From the NCBI GenBank assembly GCA_964441265.1, contig CAYYKJ010000001.1, positions 62,001 to 126,000 of the forward strand: a stretch of 64,000 nucleotides of DNA, written 5' to 3'. This document shows positions 1 through 8,827 of the stretch, piece by piece. A model generated the notes under the pieces. It saw only the letters and a list, made by a program, of their open reading frames with translations. It had not been told where the DNA came from and searched no databases. The first letter of the stretch is position 1; the number at the start of each line of letters is the position of its first letter. Origin of the DNA: JAFGDH01 sp964441265. GTDB taxonomy: Archaea > Aenigmatarchaeota > Aenigmatarchaeia > QMZP01 > QMZT01. The translations under genes were made by a program, and so were the position numbers.

Positions 1-2
1 CG

Positions 3-1238
3 AACCAGAGCACACTGAACCAGGACGAGGGAAATTCATCATTTGTAACGGAACATTCCGTTTCGCTGTGCGGACTCAGCGCAGGCACGACTTATTACTA
101 CAACGTCTCTTCATGCGACCAGGCCGGCAACTGCAACAACACCGGAACCTACAACTTCACCACGTCCGAATCATCGGGGTGCACTGAATCATGGTCCTGC
201 ACATCATGGACGATCTGCATAGGCAATCTCCAGACAAGAACATGTACAGATTCGAACAACTGCGGAACCACGGTCAACAAGCCGGCAGAGAGCCAGTGGT
301 GCAGATCGGGCGGGGGAGGAGCCCCTTCGGAAGAGGAGGAAGAAGAACCCGAAAAGAAGCATTCCTGGATAGAAATACTACCGGAGGAAAATGCGACCAT
401 GAAAATCAACAAGTCCGGTCTCGATTTCACGGAAATAAAGATAAAGGTGAAGGAAATCGTCGAATCGGTCTCGTTGACAGTCAAAAAACTTTCAGAGAAA
501 CCGGAATGGGTCGGATCCGGTCCCTCCGGAAAGGTCTACCAGTATGTGTCGGTTACTACTGAGAACTTTGAGGAAGATAAAATCGATAAAACGAGCATCA
601 GCTTCAGGGTCCCGAAATCCTGGGTGAGGGAGAACAATATCGACAGGAACAGCATTCTTCTTATGAGGTTCAAGGACACCTGGCAGAGGCTGGCGACAAG
701 ACTGATCGGCGAGGACAGCGATAACATCTATTTCGAGGCAGAAACTCCCGGATTCTCCTATTTCGCGATAAGCGGGGAAGAAAAGATGGTATGTGAGGCA
801 GGAGCAAAGAGATGTTCCGGGGACATTCTCCAGCAGTGCAGACAGGAAGGATCCGGATGGATCACGCTGGAGGAATGCGAGCACGGGTGCGATACCGAAG
901 CTCTCGAATGCAAGGAAATGGTCTGCGAGCCGGGGATAACCAGATGTTCCGGCGATCTTCTCCAGATATGCCCCGAAGAAGGATCCGGATGGATCACGCT
1001 GGAGGAATGCGAGCACGGATGTATCAGAAACGAAAGATGCAGAGATTCCGGGGTTGTTCCGGGAATAAGTGAAATAGATTACAAGATAATAAGCGGTTAT
1101 GTATTGATAGCGCTCACCCTGGTCCTCATTATCATGATACTGAAACCGATCCGGAAGAAAAGGAAGAAACTCCGGACCAAGAGTCACCATAAAACCCGTC
1201 CCAAGAAACACAAAACCCGGAAGAAAAGGAAGAAATGA
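3..1238 (+). CDS. PGF-pre-PGF domain surface protein, C-terminal part
   Basis: The open frame enters from the window edge, so the N-terminus is missing. In order it shows the end of a fibronectin III-like domain (AGTTYYYNVSSCDQ), a Trp/Cys-rich thrombospondin-like module with W-x-C repeats, an acidic linker, then a domain matching PGF-pre-PGF of archaeal surface proteins (VPKSWVRENNID, AETPGFSYFAI). Two near-identical 44-residue Cys-rich modules follow. It ends with one membrane segment (SGYVLIALTLVLIIMI) and a very basic tail of about 35 residues. The PGF motif used by archaeosortase is not visible, so the protein is probably held by its own C-terminal helix. Role: extracellular, binding partner unknown. 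Confidence 0.85.
   Translation, partial: NQSTLNQDEGNSSFVTEHSVSLCGLSAGTTYYYNVSSCDQAGNCNNTGTYNFTTSESSGCTESWSCTSWTICIGNLQTRTCTDSNNCGTTVNKPAESQWCRSGGGGAPSEEEEEEPEKKHSWIEILPEENATMKINKSGLDFTEIKIKVKEIVESVSLTVKKLSEKPEWVGSGPSGKVYQYVSVTTENFEEDKIDKTSISFRVPKSWVRENNIDRNSILLMRFKDTWQRLATRLIGEDSDNIYFEAETPGFSYFAISGEEKMVCEAGAKRCSGDILQQCRQEGSGWITLEECEHGCDTEALECKEMVCEPGITRCSGDLLQICPEEGSGWITLEECEHGCIRNERCRDSGVVPGISEIDYKIISGYVLIALTLVLIIMILKPIRKKRKKLRTKSHHKTRPKKHKTRKKRKK
846..1018 (+). repeat. 41-bp identical direct repeat, period 132 bp
   Basis: Bases 846-886 and 978-1018 are identical over 41 bp and lie at the same place in two consecutive 44-codon Cys-rich modules (each with CSGD, GSGWITLEECEHGC). Identity at third codon positions points to recent duplication or gene conversion. 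The rest of the two modules has diverged. Confidence 0.85.
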
Positions 1239-1297
1239 GTCTTTTTGCGCTAATCTTTTAAATATTTTTCTACATAAAAGTAATAACAGGTAGGAAA

Positions 1298-1867
1298 ATG
1301 AAGGGCGGACTGTATAAATTTCCCCTGTTATTGACGTTTTTTAATCTTTTAGCATGCTCCACAACGAAATACTTCCGGGGCGACACAGAAATGATGAAGC
1401 CTGTCTATGACAGAATAAACAAGGAAGACTGGAAGATAATAAGCCACCTCGGAGATTCTCCTGACATAGGAAAAATATATCCGGATACGGTCACCGTAGG
1501 CGGAGAAACCTATAAAATCAACATGAGTCTTTCGGGGAAACACTCGAATCCGAAGATGACGATCAATTTCATAGACCCCAATCCACTCGGATGGGATCCC
1601 GCAGCATGTCTGCAGTATCAAATCTCGGAGTGGAGAGACGAAGGAAGAGAAAGAGAGATAGACGGACTCCCTGAGAAGATAAAGGCGTGGGAAGCCAGAT
1701 TAGCTGGTGATTCGCTGGCGATAGAACCCCAAGAACTAAGCGACGACGCGGTCACGAAAGCAGTGGAAAAATACATAAAAATGATGAAAAAACTGGGAGA
1801 AAGATACGCTGTAGACTCGCTCCCCGAGGAACTTCCCCGGCTGGAAAAACAGAACGACAAAAGATAA
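1298..1867 (+). CDS. Predicted lipoprotein, unknown function
   Basis: This 189-residue protein begins with a short basic stretch and a hydrophobic segment ending in LLAC-S, a good lipobox, so it is probably lipid-anchored outside the membrane at Cys20. The remainder is charged and soluble, with a likely beta-rich part (DTVTVGGETYKINMSL) and a helical C-terminus rich in Lys and Glu. A TATA-like tttaaatatt lies about 35-40 bases upstream and a weak ggtagg precedes the ATG. I do not recognise a family. It stands alone between the surface protein before it and the convergent L14e gene. Confidence 0.65.
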   Translation: MKGGLYKFPLLLTFFNLLACSTTKYFRGDTEMMKPVYDRINKEDWKIISHLGDSPDIGKIYPDTVTVGGETYKINMSLSGKHSNPKMTINFIDPNPLGWDPAACLQYQISEWRDEGREREIDGLPEKIKAWEARLAGDSLAIEPQELSDDAVTKAVEKYIKMMKKLGERYAVDSLPEELPRLEKQNDKR

Positions 1868-1875
1868 AACCGTTA

Positions 1876-2307
1876 TTACTCCTTGGCCTTTTTGTCCCCG
1901 GTTTTCTTTGCCTTTTCCGGCTTCTTCTCCGATTTTTTGGAGGACTTTTTCTTCTCCTCTTCCTTTCGCTTCCTGGTCTCCTCTTTCTTTGCCTTCTTTT
2001 CCTTCTTCTTTTTCTCTATTTCCTTAATTTCCTTTTCAGCGGGCTTGGAGATCCCGAGCTTCTTGAGAACCTTGGCCTTTTCGTATTCCTTCATGACGTC
2101 GGAGTCGCTGGAATCCTTCTTTATCTTGAGCTTGTAGGGGAGTGGCTCGAGGTGATCCACGTTGCATTTCCTCCTCTTGACCTTGGTGAGCGCCTTGGGA
2201 CCGGTGATCATCACGAAATCATTGTCCACCTTGTCCAGAACCACGCAGTATCTGCCGGCTTCTCTCCCGGCCGTCTTCATGCAGACCCTTCCAGTTTCCA
2301 TAACCAT
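1876..2307 (-). CDS. rpl14e: 50S ribosomal protein L14e
   Basis: The first 75 residues are typical L14e/KOW-fold sequence (GRVCMKTAGREAG, CVVLDKVDNDFV, KRRKCNVDHLEP). This protein of the archaeal and eukaryotic large subunit binds rRNA. The ATG at 2307 is chosen because gaggtg sits six bases upstream; a GTG at 2316 and an ATG at 2301 are alternatives. The C-terminal half is a long extension of Lys/Glu-rich helix (KEIEKKKKEKKAKKEE), about 60 residues beyond the usual archaeal length. It lies downstream of and co-directional with L34e, 40 bp away, probably in one transcript. Confidence 0.93.
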   Translation of the reverse strand: MVMETGRVCMKTAGREAGRYCVVLDKVDNDFVMITGPKALTKVKRRKCNVDHLEPLPYKLKIKKDSSDSDVMKEYEKAKVLKKLGISKPAEKEIKEIEKKKKEKKAKKEETRKRKEEEKKKSSKKSEKKPEKAKKTGDKKAKE

Positions 2308-2347
2308 ACGAAACACCTCTATTTCATTTCTCCTTTAAACCGAAACC

Positions 2348-2593
2348 TCAATATCCGAAATCTGCCAGCCTGTCAGCTTTTATCTGCACCCTCGCGCAGG
2401 AAGCGCACAGCTGACCGCCGTACACCCTTCCGGGCACCTTCCCGTTACTGTTGACGCCCTGGAGGGGATTGCCGCAGGAAGAGCATCTGGCGGAAACCTT
2501 TTTCCTTTTGCTGTAATGAACCATTTTCCTTCCGCCCGGGGTCGTTCTCTTGGCCCTTCTGAGCGACCTGGACCTTTGAGATGGCTTCGGCAT
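2348..2593 (-). CDS. rpl34e: 50S ribosomal protein L34e
   Basis: The 81-residue product starts with the family signature PKPSQRSRSLRR, continues TTPGGRKMVHYSKRK and carries a zinc-binding pair (CSSCGNPLQGV and CASC). It is a small-domain protein of the archaeal large ribosomal subunit. A longer frame opens at 2620, but the start at 2593 is favoured: ggagg lies about eight bases upstream and family members begin MPKP/MPRP. L14e follows on the same strand. Confidence 0.94.
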   Translation of the reverse strand: MPKPSQRSRSLRRAKRTTPGGRKMVHYSKRKKVSARCSSCGNPLQGVNSNGKVPGRVYGGQLCASCARVQIKADRLADFGY

Positions 2594-2660
2594 ATCACTA
2601 TCCTCCGAATCAATTATCATTATTAATGAGAAGAGTATTTAAATATATCTACCCAAACGC

Positions 2661-5078
2661 TCATTTCCCGAAGTATTCCTCTTCTCCTGTTCTGACACTG
2701 AATCCTTCAAGAGTCTGCGCCGTCGTATAGATTATGTCCGCTTCCTCCTTGGGCTCCAGTCTGAGGATGCTCCAGACTATCTCATCCGTCCCGTCACCGA
2801 CAGGCTGTATACCCGGAGTGATGCCGGAGGAAATGAAGGATCCGGAGGGAACATGGTCAACCACTTCCAGGTTCTCCATCAGCTCCTTGCTTTTGTTTTT
2901 GATTTTGAGCATAATGGTCTGGCCGCTCACCGATTTTTCCAGCTTGAGCGGGGAACCGGATGATTCTCTCCTCAGCCTGCCCACCAGCACGATTATCCCT
3001 ATGATGGCGAAGAAAACCACAAGAACTGGAACCAGGAGCATGAAAATGTCCTGCTGAGCCGACATATCGTTCTTATCGCTGAAATAGCCCACCCTTCTGG
3101 CGGTCACGGAGAAATCTCCCAGCTGGGTTATGGGGACCTCCGCGTAATATCCCTCCGAGGAGGACTGGTTGGTGTAGTATACCTCCGTCCTGCCGGTATT
3201 TTCGTAAAGGATCATGACCCGCACGTCCCTCAGGGCGTCTCCGTTCTGGTCGGTAACATACACCTGCATGGTCTTTCCTATGACAGGCTGCCCGGAAATT
3301 CGCATGGACAGGGTCCTGGTTATGCACTCGTGGGTCTCCACGTTGCAGGTCTGGTTGGCGTCGCAGTGGGCATCCGTGCAGCAATATCCCTCCGCCCTCA
3401 CGCACTCGTGGTTCCTGACGGAGCCGCAGGAGCACTGCACGTCCACGCAGCTGTGGGAATTGGTGTTGCAGTATTCGGTGTCCCTGCAGTCCTCGTCCGA
3501 GCAGCATTCATAATACACGCATTCGTGGTCGGAAGCGTAACCGCATTCGCATTCCAGTTCGCTGCAGACATGATTTTTGCATTCCTCGTCGTACTGGCAT
3601 TGAGTGTCCGTGAAGCATTCGTAGTCCGGAAACAGCCCGAAGCGGAGGGAGGTGGTATTCGTCCTCCCGTCCTCGGAATCGCAGGTAACCGAAAGCAGGT
3701 AACTCCCCTCCATGTCAGATACGTCCAGCTCCCCTTCGAATGTCCTGTTGTTCGTTTCGGAAAGCGACCCCTGCTCGTCCCCGATCACATAATCGCAGGA
3801 GGACATAACGGTTCCCGAAGTGACCAGTACGTTGATTTTTCCGTCTTTCATGGTTCTGTCCCCTTTCAGGTATGTCTTGTTCTCAGGGGATTCCAGAACC
3901 AAGATGAAGGGCTCGGTGGAGACGCTCTCGAGGGTGACCTCCAGGATGGTGTCTTCGGTTATGTTGAGCGTGGTGACGTTGTCCGAATACCCCACCTTGG
4001 AAAGGGTCACGGTATGAGGATTGCCATATAAGACGGTTTCGTTTTCCATGGACTTGTTCTCGAAGAACTCGTTCACAACGACCTTATCAGTCCCCCCGTC
4101 GGGTCCGGTCATGGTGAACTCGCTCGCCCCGGTCGCATTCTCGATGGTGATCCCCACCCCGTTGATACCTGATCCGCCTGTGTTCTCGACCGAAAAATCC
4201 AGGTACCATGACCGGAGCATCGTCTCGTACTCGGTATCTTCCAGAGAAACATCAGAAGACAAGAATTTCATGTCGATTCCGGTGTTGTTCATTATTATGG
4301 AATCCTCGATTTTCAGATCAGTAGATCCGCGGGAAAGCAGGCCCATGGAATTTTCAACCGAAACAAGATCCGAAATCGTGACGTCCTCCCCCTCAACGAC
4401 AAGACCAACAGACTCGATTCCCTGAATGCCCAGCCCCTCGATTGTGTTGTCGTCCCCGTAAACAGCCAGGCCGGAAGATCCGGAAATCACAGAATTGCCG
4501 GAAATCACCAGCCCGCTGCCATTCATTGAGAGACCGGACAAAAGATTACCGAAGGTATTGTCCTTAATCAATGTGGAATCCCCCAGAACGGTGCCTCCCC
4601 CGAAACCGGTAAAAACATTGTCCTCGATCATGCTTCCCGGTCCGCTTACCGAGAAGGAACCACCTGAATGGTTGTTCCCGGAAATCACGTGCATTCCGGA
4701 TCCCCAGAATTCGGCCTCCTCAACCACCGAACCCGTGACGTTCATCAGGGACCCGTTATGGGAAAGGATCATATAAGAATCACCCCCGTCGCTGAGGAGG
4801 GAACACGAACATGCCTCGAAATTCCCCGAATTATTCACCAGAAGATGCCCGTCAGAATCCGGGTCGAAATTCAGCGTGACGTTTTTCAGATACAATGAGC
4901 CCGACGGATCGATCGTGATATCGCCGTCCACATCGATTTCCGTGTCGTTGCAGACCACGCTCCCGTTGACCACCCAGTCCCCGGTCCCGCCGTACCCATC
5001 ACTGCACTCCCCGCGGACGCCCGCGGCAGCGATCAGAAAAACCAACACAGCAGCGAATAACGCTGATTCACACCCCAT
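2661..5078 (-). CDS. Secreted parallel beta-helix surface protein with Cys-rich modules and TM anchor
   Basis: This 805-residue protein has a Sec signal (AALFAAVLVFLIAAAGVRG). Residues about 30-280 are repeated short strands rich in Gly, Asn and Ser (SGNNHSGGSFSVSG, KDNTFGNLLSG), as in NosD/right-handed beta-helix domains. Next come a carboxypeptidase-regulatory-like beta domain around 290-385, an Ig-like stretch, and a Cys-rich block (C-x5-C-x4-CxxxxC repeats, about 490-595). One membrane helix (IFMLLVPVLVVFFAIIGIIV) precedes a roughly 110-residue C-terminal domain resembling a DUF11-like beta domain (LKIKNKSKELMENLEVVDHV). It is anchored at the surface; ligand unknown. Confidence 0.85.
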   Translation of the reverse strand: MGCESALFAAVLVFLIAAAGVRGECSDGYGGTGDWVVNGSVVCNDTEIDVDGDITIDPSGSLYLKNVTLNFDPDSDGHLLVNNSGNFEACSCSLLSDGGDSYMILSHNGSLMNVTGSVVEEAEFWGSGMHVISGNNHSGGSFSVSGPGSMIEDNVFTGFGGGTVLGDSTLIKDNTFGNLLSGLSMNGSGLVISGNSVISGSSGLAVYGDDNTIEGLGIQGIESVGLVVEGEDVTISDLVSVENSMGLLSRGSTDLKIEDSIIMNNTGIDMKFLSSDVSLEDTEYETMLRSWYLDFSVENTGGSGINGVGITIENATGASEFTMTGPDGGTDKVVVNEFFENKSMENETVLYGNPHTVTLSKVGYSDNVTTLNITEDTILEVTLESVSTEPFILVLESPENKTYLKGDRTMKDGKINVLVTSGTVMSSCDYVIGDEQGSLSETNNRTFEGELDVSDMEGSYLLSVTCDSEDGRTNTTSLRFGLFPDYECFTDTQCQYDEECKNHVCSELECECGYASDHECVYYECCSDEDCRDTEYCNTNSHSCVDVQCSCGSVRNHECVRAEGYCCTDAHCDANQTCNVETHECITRTLSMRISGQPVIGKTMQVYVTDQNGDALRDVRVMILYENTGRTEVYYTNQSSSEGYYAEVPITQLGDFSVTARRVGYFSDKNDMSAQQDIFMLLVPVLVVFFAIIGIIVLVGRLRRESSGSPLKLEKSVSGQTIMLKIKNKSKELMENLEVVDHVPSGSFISSGITPGIQPVGDGTDEIVWSILRLEPKEEADIIYTTAQTLEGFSVRTGEEEYFGK

Positions 5079-5101
5079 AACTAATTGTTATTGACAGTTC
5101 C

Positions 5102-5722
5102 TTATATTGATTGTTCGGCGAGGGAGTCCCTGTGTTCGCTTTTTCCCTCCTCCCCTGAATTAGTCTCTTCCTTCGGGACCGGCTCGGTGATCTTCTTCTG
5201 GGGATCCTTCTCGGTTTCCAGGGACTGCTCCTTCTCCATCCTTTCCGCCGTTCTTATGAGCCTGTTCCTTATCTTCTCCTTCTCGTCCCCGAAATATCTC
5301 TCGAACTCCCTGGTGAGGGTTACCAGTTTGGACCTCCCCATCCTTTCCGTTTTCACCAGCCCCTTTTTCTCCAGCTTCTTCACGTAAGAATAAGCCTTGT
5401 TTCCCTGGCTCTTCACTATCTTGGACTGGAGAATCGGCTCCCTGTAGGCCACCAGCGCCAGGGTCCTCTTGTGCCCCTCCTCCAGGTCGGAATACTTGGA
5501 AAGATGGGCAACCTTGCCGAGGATGTCCTGCCTGACCTGCATCCACCATCCCTCGGGGGTCTTAACTATCTCTATCCCCCTGCTTTCGTATTCCCTGGAA
5601 AGCTCCCCCAGCTTCTCCTCCAGATGGCCGAGCGAGGAAATCCCCGTGAGCCTGGAAAGTTGCTTTATGTCCAGAGGTTCGGAAGACATGAAAAGCGCAG
5701 CTTCGATCACTCTTTTCGGCAT
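5102..5722 (-). CDS. scpB: Segregation and condensation protein B (ScpB)
   Basis: ScpB is the winged-helix kleisin-partner subunit of SMC-ScpAB condensin. The 206-residue product shows both winged-helix repeats: an N-terminal one (IEAALFMSSEPLDIKQLSRL) and a second (RTLALVAYREPILQSKIV, followed by NKAYSYVKKLEKKGLV). The TGISSLGHLEEKLGELSREY and GWWMQVR segments also fit the family. The last 40 residues are a Glu/Lys-rich tail. No ScpA or SMC gene lies in the window. It sits 24 bp downstream of the beta-helix protein gene start, on the same strand, and divergent from a small membrane-protein gene. Confidence 0.88.
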   Translation of the reverse strand: MPKRVIEAALFMSSEPLDIKQLSRLTGISSLGHLEEKLGELSREYESRGIEIVKTPEGWWMQVRQDILGKVAHLSKYSDLEEGHKRTLALVAYREPILQSKIVKSQGNKAYSYVKKLEKKGLVKTERMGRSKLVTLTREFERYFGDEKEKIRNRLIRTAERMEKEQSLETEKDPQKKITEPVPKEETNSGEEGKSEHRDSLAEQSI

Positions 5723-5792
5723 GATGGCACCCCGTCCTGTTTAATTATATTGTGATCAAAACTTTAAATTAGGTGTGTCCCCAATTATAATC

Positions 5793-5981
5793 ATGGAGAT
5801 AACCTTCCGGGTTCTGGTGGGAGTGATAATACTTCTGGTGGTGCTGGCGGTAGTGATCGGGCTGATCATCCAGTGGTCCACCGGGGCGAACAACATGGTG
5901 GAAGGCATCACCTACTTCTTCGACAACCTGAACGAGTTCTTCGCCGGCGGCTTCAAGTTCGAGCCGAAGATGGGCGGATAG
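5793..5981 (+). CDS. Small single-pass membrane protein
   Basis: This is a 62-residue protein with one N-terminal hydrophobic helix (FRVLVGVIILLVVLAVVIGL) followed by an amphipathic tail ending KFEPKMGG. The ATG at 5793 is chosen because a TATA-like tttaaatt lies about 27 bases upstream, giving a leaderless transcript; an in-frame upstream start at 5775 would fall before the expected transcript start. No family recognised. Its layout resembles the small membrane proteins encoded at 27.1-27.7 kb. Confidence 0.6.
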   Translation: MEITFRVLVGVIILLVVLAVVIGLIIQWSTGANNMVEGITYFFDNLNEFFAGGFKFEPKMGG

Positions 5982-6007
5982 AAAATTTGTCGGCATGAGT
6001 TTCTGTT

Positions 6008-7276
6008 CTAGGGTATAAGTCTGTCAGGCGTCCTGGGGTAAAGGATTGTCTCCTGGACGTCAGGGATGTTGAGGACCTGTTTTATGAATCTTTCCGTACC
6101 GAAGCCGATTCCTCCGTGCGGCGGCTGTCCATATCGGAAGGCATCAACGTAAAATTTGAAATCCTTCGGGTTAAGACCCTTCTCCTTCATGACCCTTTTG
6201 AGCACGTCGGGCCTGTGCTCCCTCTGGCCGCCAGAGGCGAGTTCCATCCCCCTGAAATCAAGGTCGATTCCCCTGGATAACTTGCCGTCAAACATTATGT
6301 AGAACGGCTTGATCTTGGAGGGGTACTTGGTTATGAAGTACCATTCCTTGCCCTTCTTGGCCATGATCTCCCCGAACTTTGATTCCTGCGCGTCCTCGAG
6401 GTCCTCACCCCATTCCAGCTTGAAACCGTTCTTGTTCAGGGTTTCTATCACTTCGTCGTATTTTATCCTCGGGAGCGGGAGACCGGGAACCTTCACGTCA
6501 TGGCCCGCCTTCTTCAGTCCCTTGAGGACGTGGACCACCATGTTCTCCAGCACCTTCATGACGTCCTCCTCGCTCTCTATCCAGGCGATCTCGAAATCGG
6601 TGGAGAGGAACTCGGAAATGTGCCTGCGGGTGTGGAATTTTTCGGCGCGGAATGCCTGGCCTATCTCATAGACCTTGTCCAGCCCCGAAGCCATAATCAT
6701 CTGCTTGTACAGCTGGGGACTCTGCCTGAGGAAGGCTTCTTTGCCGTAATAATCGAACTTGAAGAGGGTCGATCCGCCCTCGGCGCCGGCCGCCTGTATG
6801 ACCGGCGTGTGGAGCTCTATGAAGCCCTCCTTGCGGAAATAATCATGGAGCAGGCCCACCACCTTGTGGCGCAGCCAGAATATGTTCGCGACCTCCGGGT
6901 TCCGCAGGTCCAGAAACCTGTAATCGAACCGGGTGTCCTTTCCCGACTCCACCTTCCCGGAGAATTCCAGGGGAAGGGGCTTCTCCGCCTCGCTGATCAC
7001 TTCAACGGACTCCGGGAATATCTCGAATCCCCTGTTCGCTATCTTGGAGGATTTCGCCTCCCCCATGACCTCGACACAGTATTCCCTGCCCAGGGATTCG
7101 ATGGTCTTCATCATTTCCTTCGGGATATCGTCCTTCTTCGCCGTCACCTGGACCGTTCCGGTCCTGTCGCGGACGATCAGAAAACTGAGCTTTCCCAGGT
7201 TCTTGACCCTCTCAACCCAGCCCTTTATGGTGACCTTGCTGCCGGGCTCCACGTCCTCGGCGTACGTCCTGTTCAT
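6008..7276 (-). CDS. aspS: Aspartyl-tRNA synthetase
   Basis: A class IIb synthetase that charges tRNA-Asp. The 422 residues comprise an N-terminal OB-fold anticodon-binding domain (KVTIKGWVERVKNLGKLSFL) and the catalytic core with motif 2 (FRAEKFHTRRH) and motif 3 (GIGFGTERFIK). Length is normal for archaea. A complete AsnRS gene lies divergently 211 bp away, so this enzyme need not mischarge tRNA-Asn. The residue I align with the discriminator Trp/His of archaeal AspRS is Glu (GWVE), so its specificity cannot be read off. A TATA-like element about 30 bases upstream of the ATG fits leaderless initiation. Confidence 0.95.
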   Translation of the reverse strand: MNRTYAEDVEPGSKVTIKGWVERVKNLGKLSFLIVRDRTGTVQVTAKKDDIPKEMMKTIESLGREYCVEVMGEAKSSKIANRGFEIFPESVEVISEAEKPLPLEFSGKVESGKDTRFDYRFLDLRNPEVANIFWLRHKVVGLLHDYFRKEGFIELHTPVIQAAGAEGGSTLFKFDYYGKEAFLRQSPQLYKQMIMASGLDKVYEIGQAFRAEKFHTRRHISEFLSTDFEIAWIESEEDVMKVLENMVVHVLKGLKKAGHDVKVPGLPLPRIKYDEVIETLNKNGFKLEWGEDLEDAQESKFGEIMAKKGKEWYFITKYPSKIKPFYIMFDGKLSRGIDLDFRGMELASGGQREHRPDVLKRVMKEKGLNPKDFKFYVDAFRYGQPPHGGIGFGTERFIKQVLNIPDVQETILYPRTPDRLIP

Positions 7277-7487
7277 ATAGGATAGAATTGAAGGGAATGT
7301 TTATTAAAGTTTTAGACCGCTCCGGAAAATTCTGAACGAAAAGAACTTAAAAACGGCAGGGAAATAACTAATTGGCCGAAAACATGGGCGATTCACGGAA
7401 TCTTGGGAAACGAGGCTTTTGATTTTATCAGTTTATTCAGTCAATATTTTTTAAATCATTCTTTCAAAATTAAGGTAAGGTGTTCTG

Positions 7488-8765
7488 ATGGATATTGACA
7501 AGGTTCCGAAATCGGTGGGGAAAACAATCGAAATAAAGGGATGGGTCTGGAGGAAGAGACAGAGCAAGAAAATCGTCTTTCTGGTCATACGAGATTCCAA
7601 CGGTGTGGTGCAGGCCACCATAAAGGACGACCACCCGGACTTCGGGAAGGCCAAGGATCTGACCATAGAATCCTCCCTGATCGCGAAGGGAAAGATAGAT
7701 AAAGATGAAAGGTCTCCCACCGGATACGAGATGAAGATAGAGGAGCTGAGGCCCGTCCACATAGCGGAGAGGTTCCCGATAACCAAGGACCAGTCCCAGG
7801 AGTTCCTGCTGGACATGCGCCACCTCTGGATAAGGTCCCAGAAGCTGGGGGCGGTAATGAAGATCAGGCACACTATCACGGGGGCGATACACAAGTTCTT
7901 CAGGGACAGGGGATATTACGAGTTCGACCCCCCCATATTCCAGCCCTCCCAGTGCGAGGGAGGGTCCACACTTTTCGAGGTGAAATACTTCGGGGATGTT
8001 ACCTACCTTTCCCAATCATGGCAGCTGTACGCAGAGGCCGCCGTTTTCGCGCTGGAGAAGGTCTACGACATGGCTCCCACCTTCCGGGCGGAAAAGTCCA
8101 AGACTTCCCGCCACCTGGCGGAATTCTGGATGGCGGAGATGGAGGCCGCATGGATGGAACTGGAAGAGGTGACCGAGGTGGCCAAGGACGAGATCAGATT
8201 CATAATAAAGGAGGTCCTCAAGAACAACAGGAAGGAGCTGGAGACGCTGGGCAGGGACATAAAGCTCCTCGATCATTACGCCAAAGCCAAGTATCCCACC
8301 ATCAAATATGAGAAGGCAATAAAGATACTGAAAGAGAAATACGGCATGAAGGTCCCATGGGGCAAGGACCTCAGAACAAAGGAAGAGGAAAAGATAGCCA
8401 ACCACTTTGGGTGCCCCGTGGTGGTCACCCACTATCCGGTCGAGACCATGGCCTTCTACAAGCCGAAGGATCCCGAAGATAAGAAGGGAGCGCTATGCTT
8501 CGACATGCTCGCACCCGAGGGGTATTGCGAATTGATAGGGGGATCCCAGAGGTCCCTCGACGTCGAGGACATGGTCAAGAGACTGAAGAAGGACAAGGAA
8601 GACCCCAAAAACTATGAATGGTATTTCGACCTCAGGAAATTCGGCAGCGTTCCTCATTCGGGATACGGTCTGGGAGTCGAGAGGATGGTGGCCTGGATAT
8701 GCGGACTGGACAACGTGAAGGATTCCATACCCTTTCCCAGGACCATGCTCAGATGGAAACCCTGA
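7488..8765 (+). CDS. asnS: Asparaginyl-tRNA synthetase
   Basis: The 425-residue class IIb enzyme has an N-terminal OB fold (KTIEIKGWVWRKRQSKKIVF) and a catalytic core with motif 2 (TFRAEKSKTSRHLAEF) and motif 3 (GYGLGVERMVAW). The intact OB domain argues against the archaeal asparagine synthetase paralogue of AsnRS, which lacks it. ggtgttctg directly before the ATG supports this start. It is divergent from aspS; together they provide direct charging of tRNA-Asp and tRNA-Asn. Confidence 0.94.
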   Translation: MDIDKVPKSVGKTIEIKGWVWRKRQSKKIVFLVIRDSNGVVQATIKDDHPDFGKAKDLTIESSLIAKGKIDKDERSPTGYEMKIEELRPVHIAERFPITKDQSQEFLLDMRHLWIRSQKLGAVMKIRHTITGAIHKFFRDRGYYEFDPPIFQPSQCEGGSTLFEVKYFGDVTYLSQSWQLYAEAAVFALEKVYDMAPTFRAEKSKTSRHLAEFWMAEMEAAWMELEEVTEVAKDEIRFIIKEVLKNNRKELETLGRDIKLLDHYAKAKYPTIKYEKAIKILKEKYGMKVPWGKDLRTKEEEKIANHFGCPVVVTHYPVETMAFYKPKDPEDKKGALCFDMLAPEGYCELIGGSQRSLDVEDMVKRLKKDKEDPKNYEWYFDLRKFGSVPHSGYGLGVERMVAWICGLDNVKDSIPFPRTMLRWKP

Positions 8766-8827
8766 ATCCATCCAAAACCGGGGGGAATGAATAAAAAACT
8801 TACTTTTAATCATCAATCAGTGGGAAT

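Noticed and set aside
1883..2137. Plus-strand open frame rich in Phe and Ser across the L14e gene
   Set aside because: It is the reverse of the Lys/Glu-rich L14e tail; the minus-strand product is a clear ribosomal protein.
3330..4031. 233-codon plus-strand frame inside the beta-helix surface gene
   Set aside because: Composition is that of an antisense shadow; the minus-strand frame has a signal peptide, repeats and a membrane anchor.
7488..8765. Reading asnS as the archaeal asparagine synthetase derived from AsnRS
   Set aside because: That paralogue lacks the N-terminal OB-fold domain, which is complete here.
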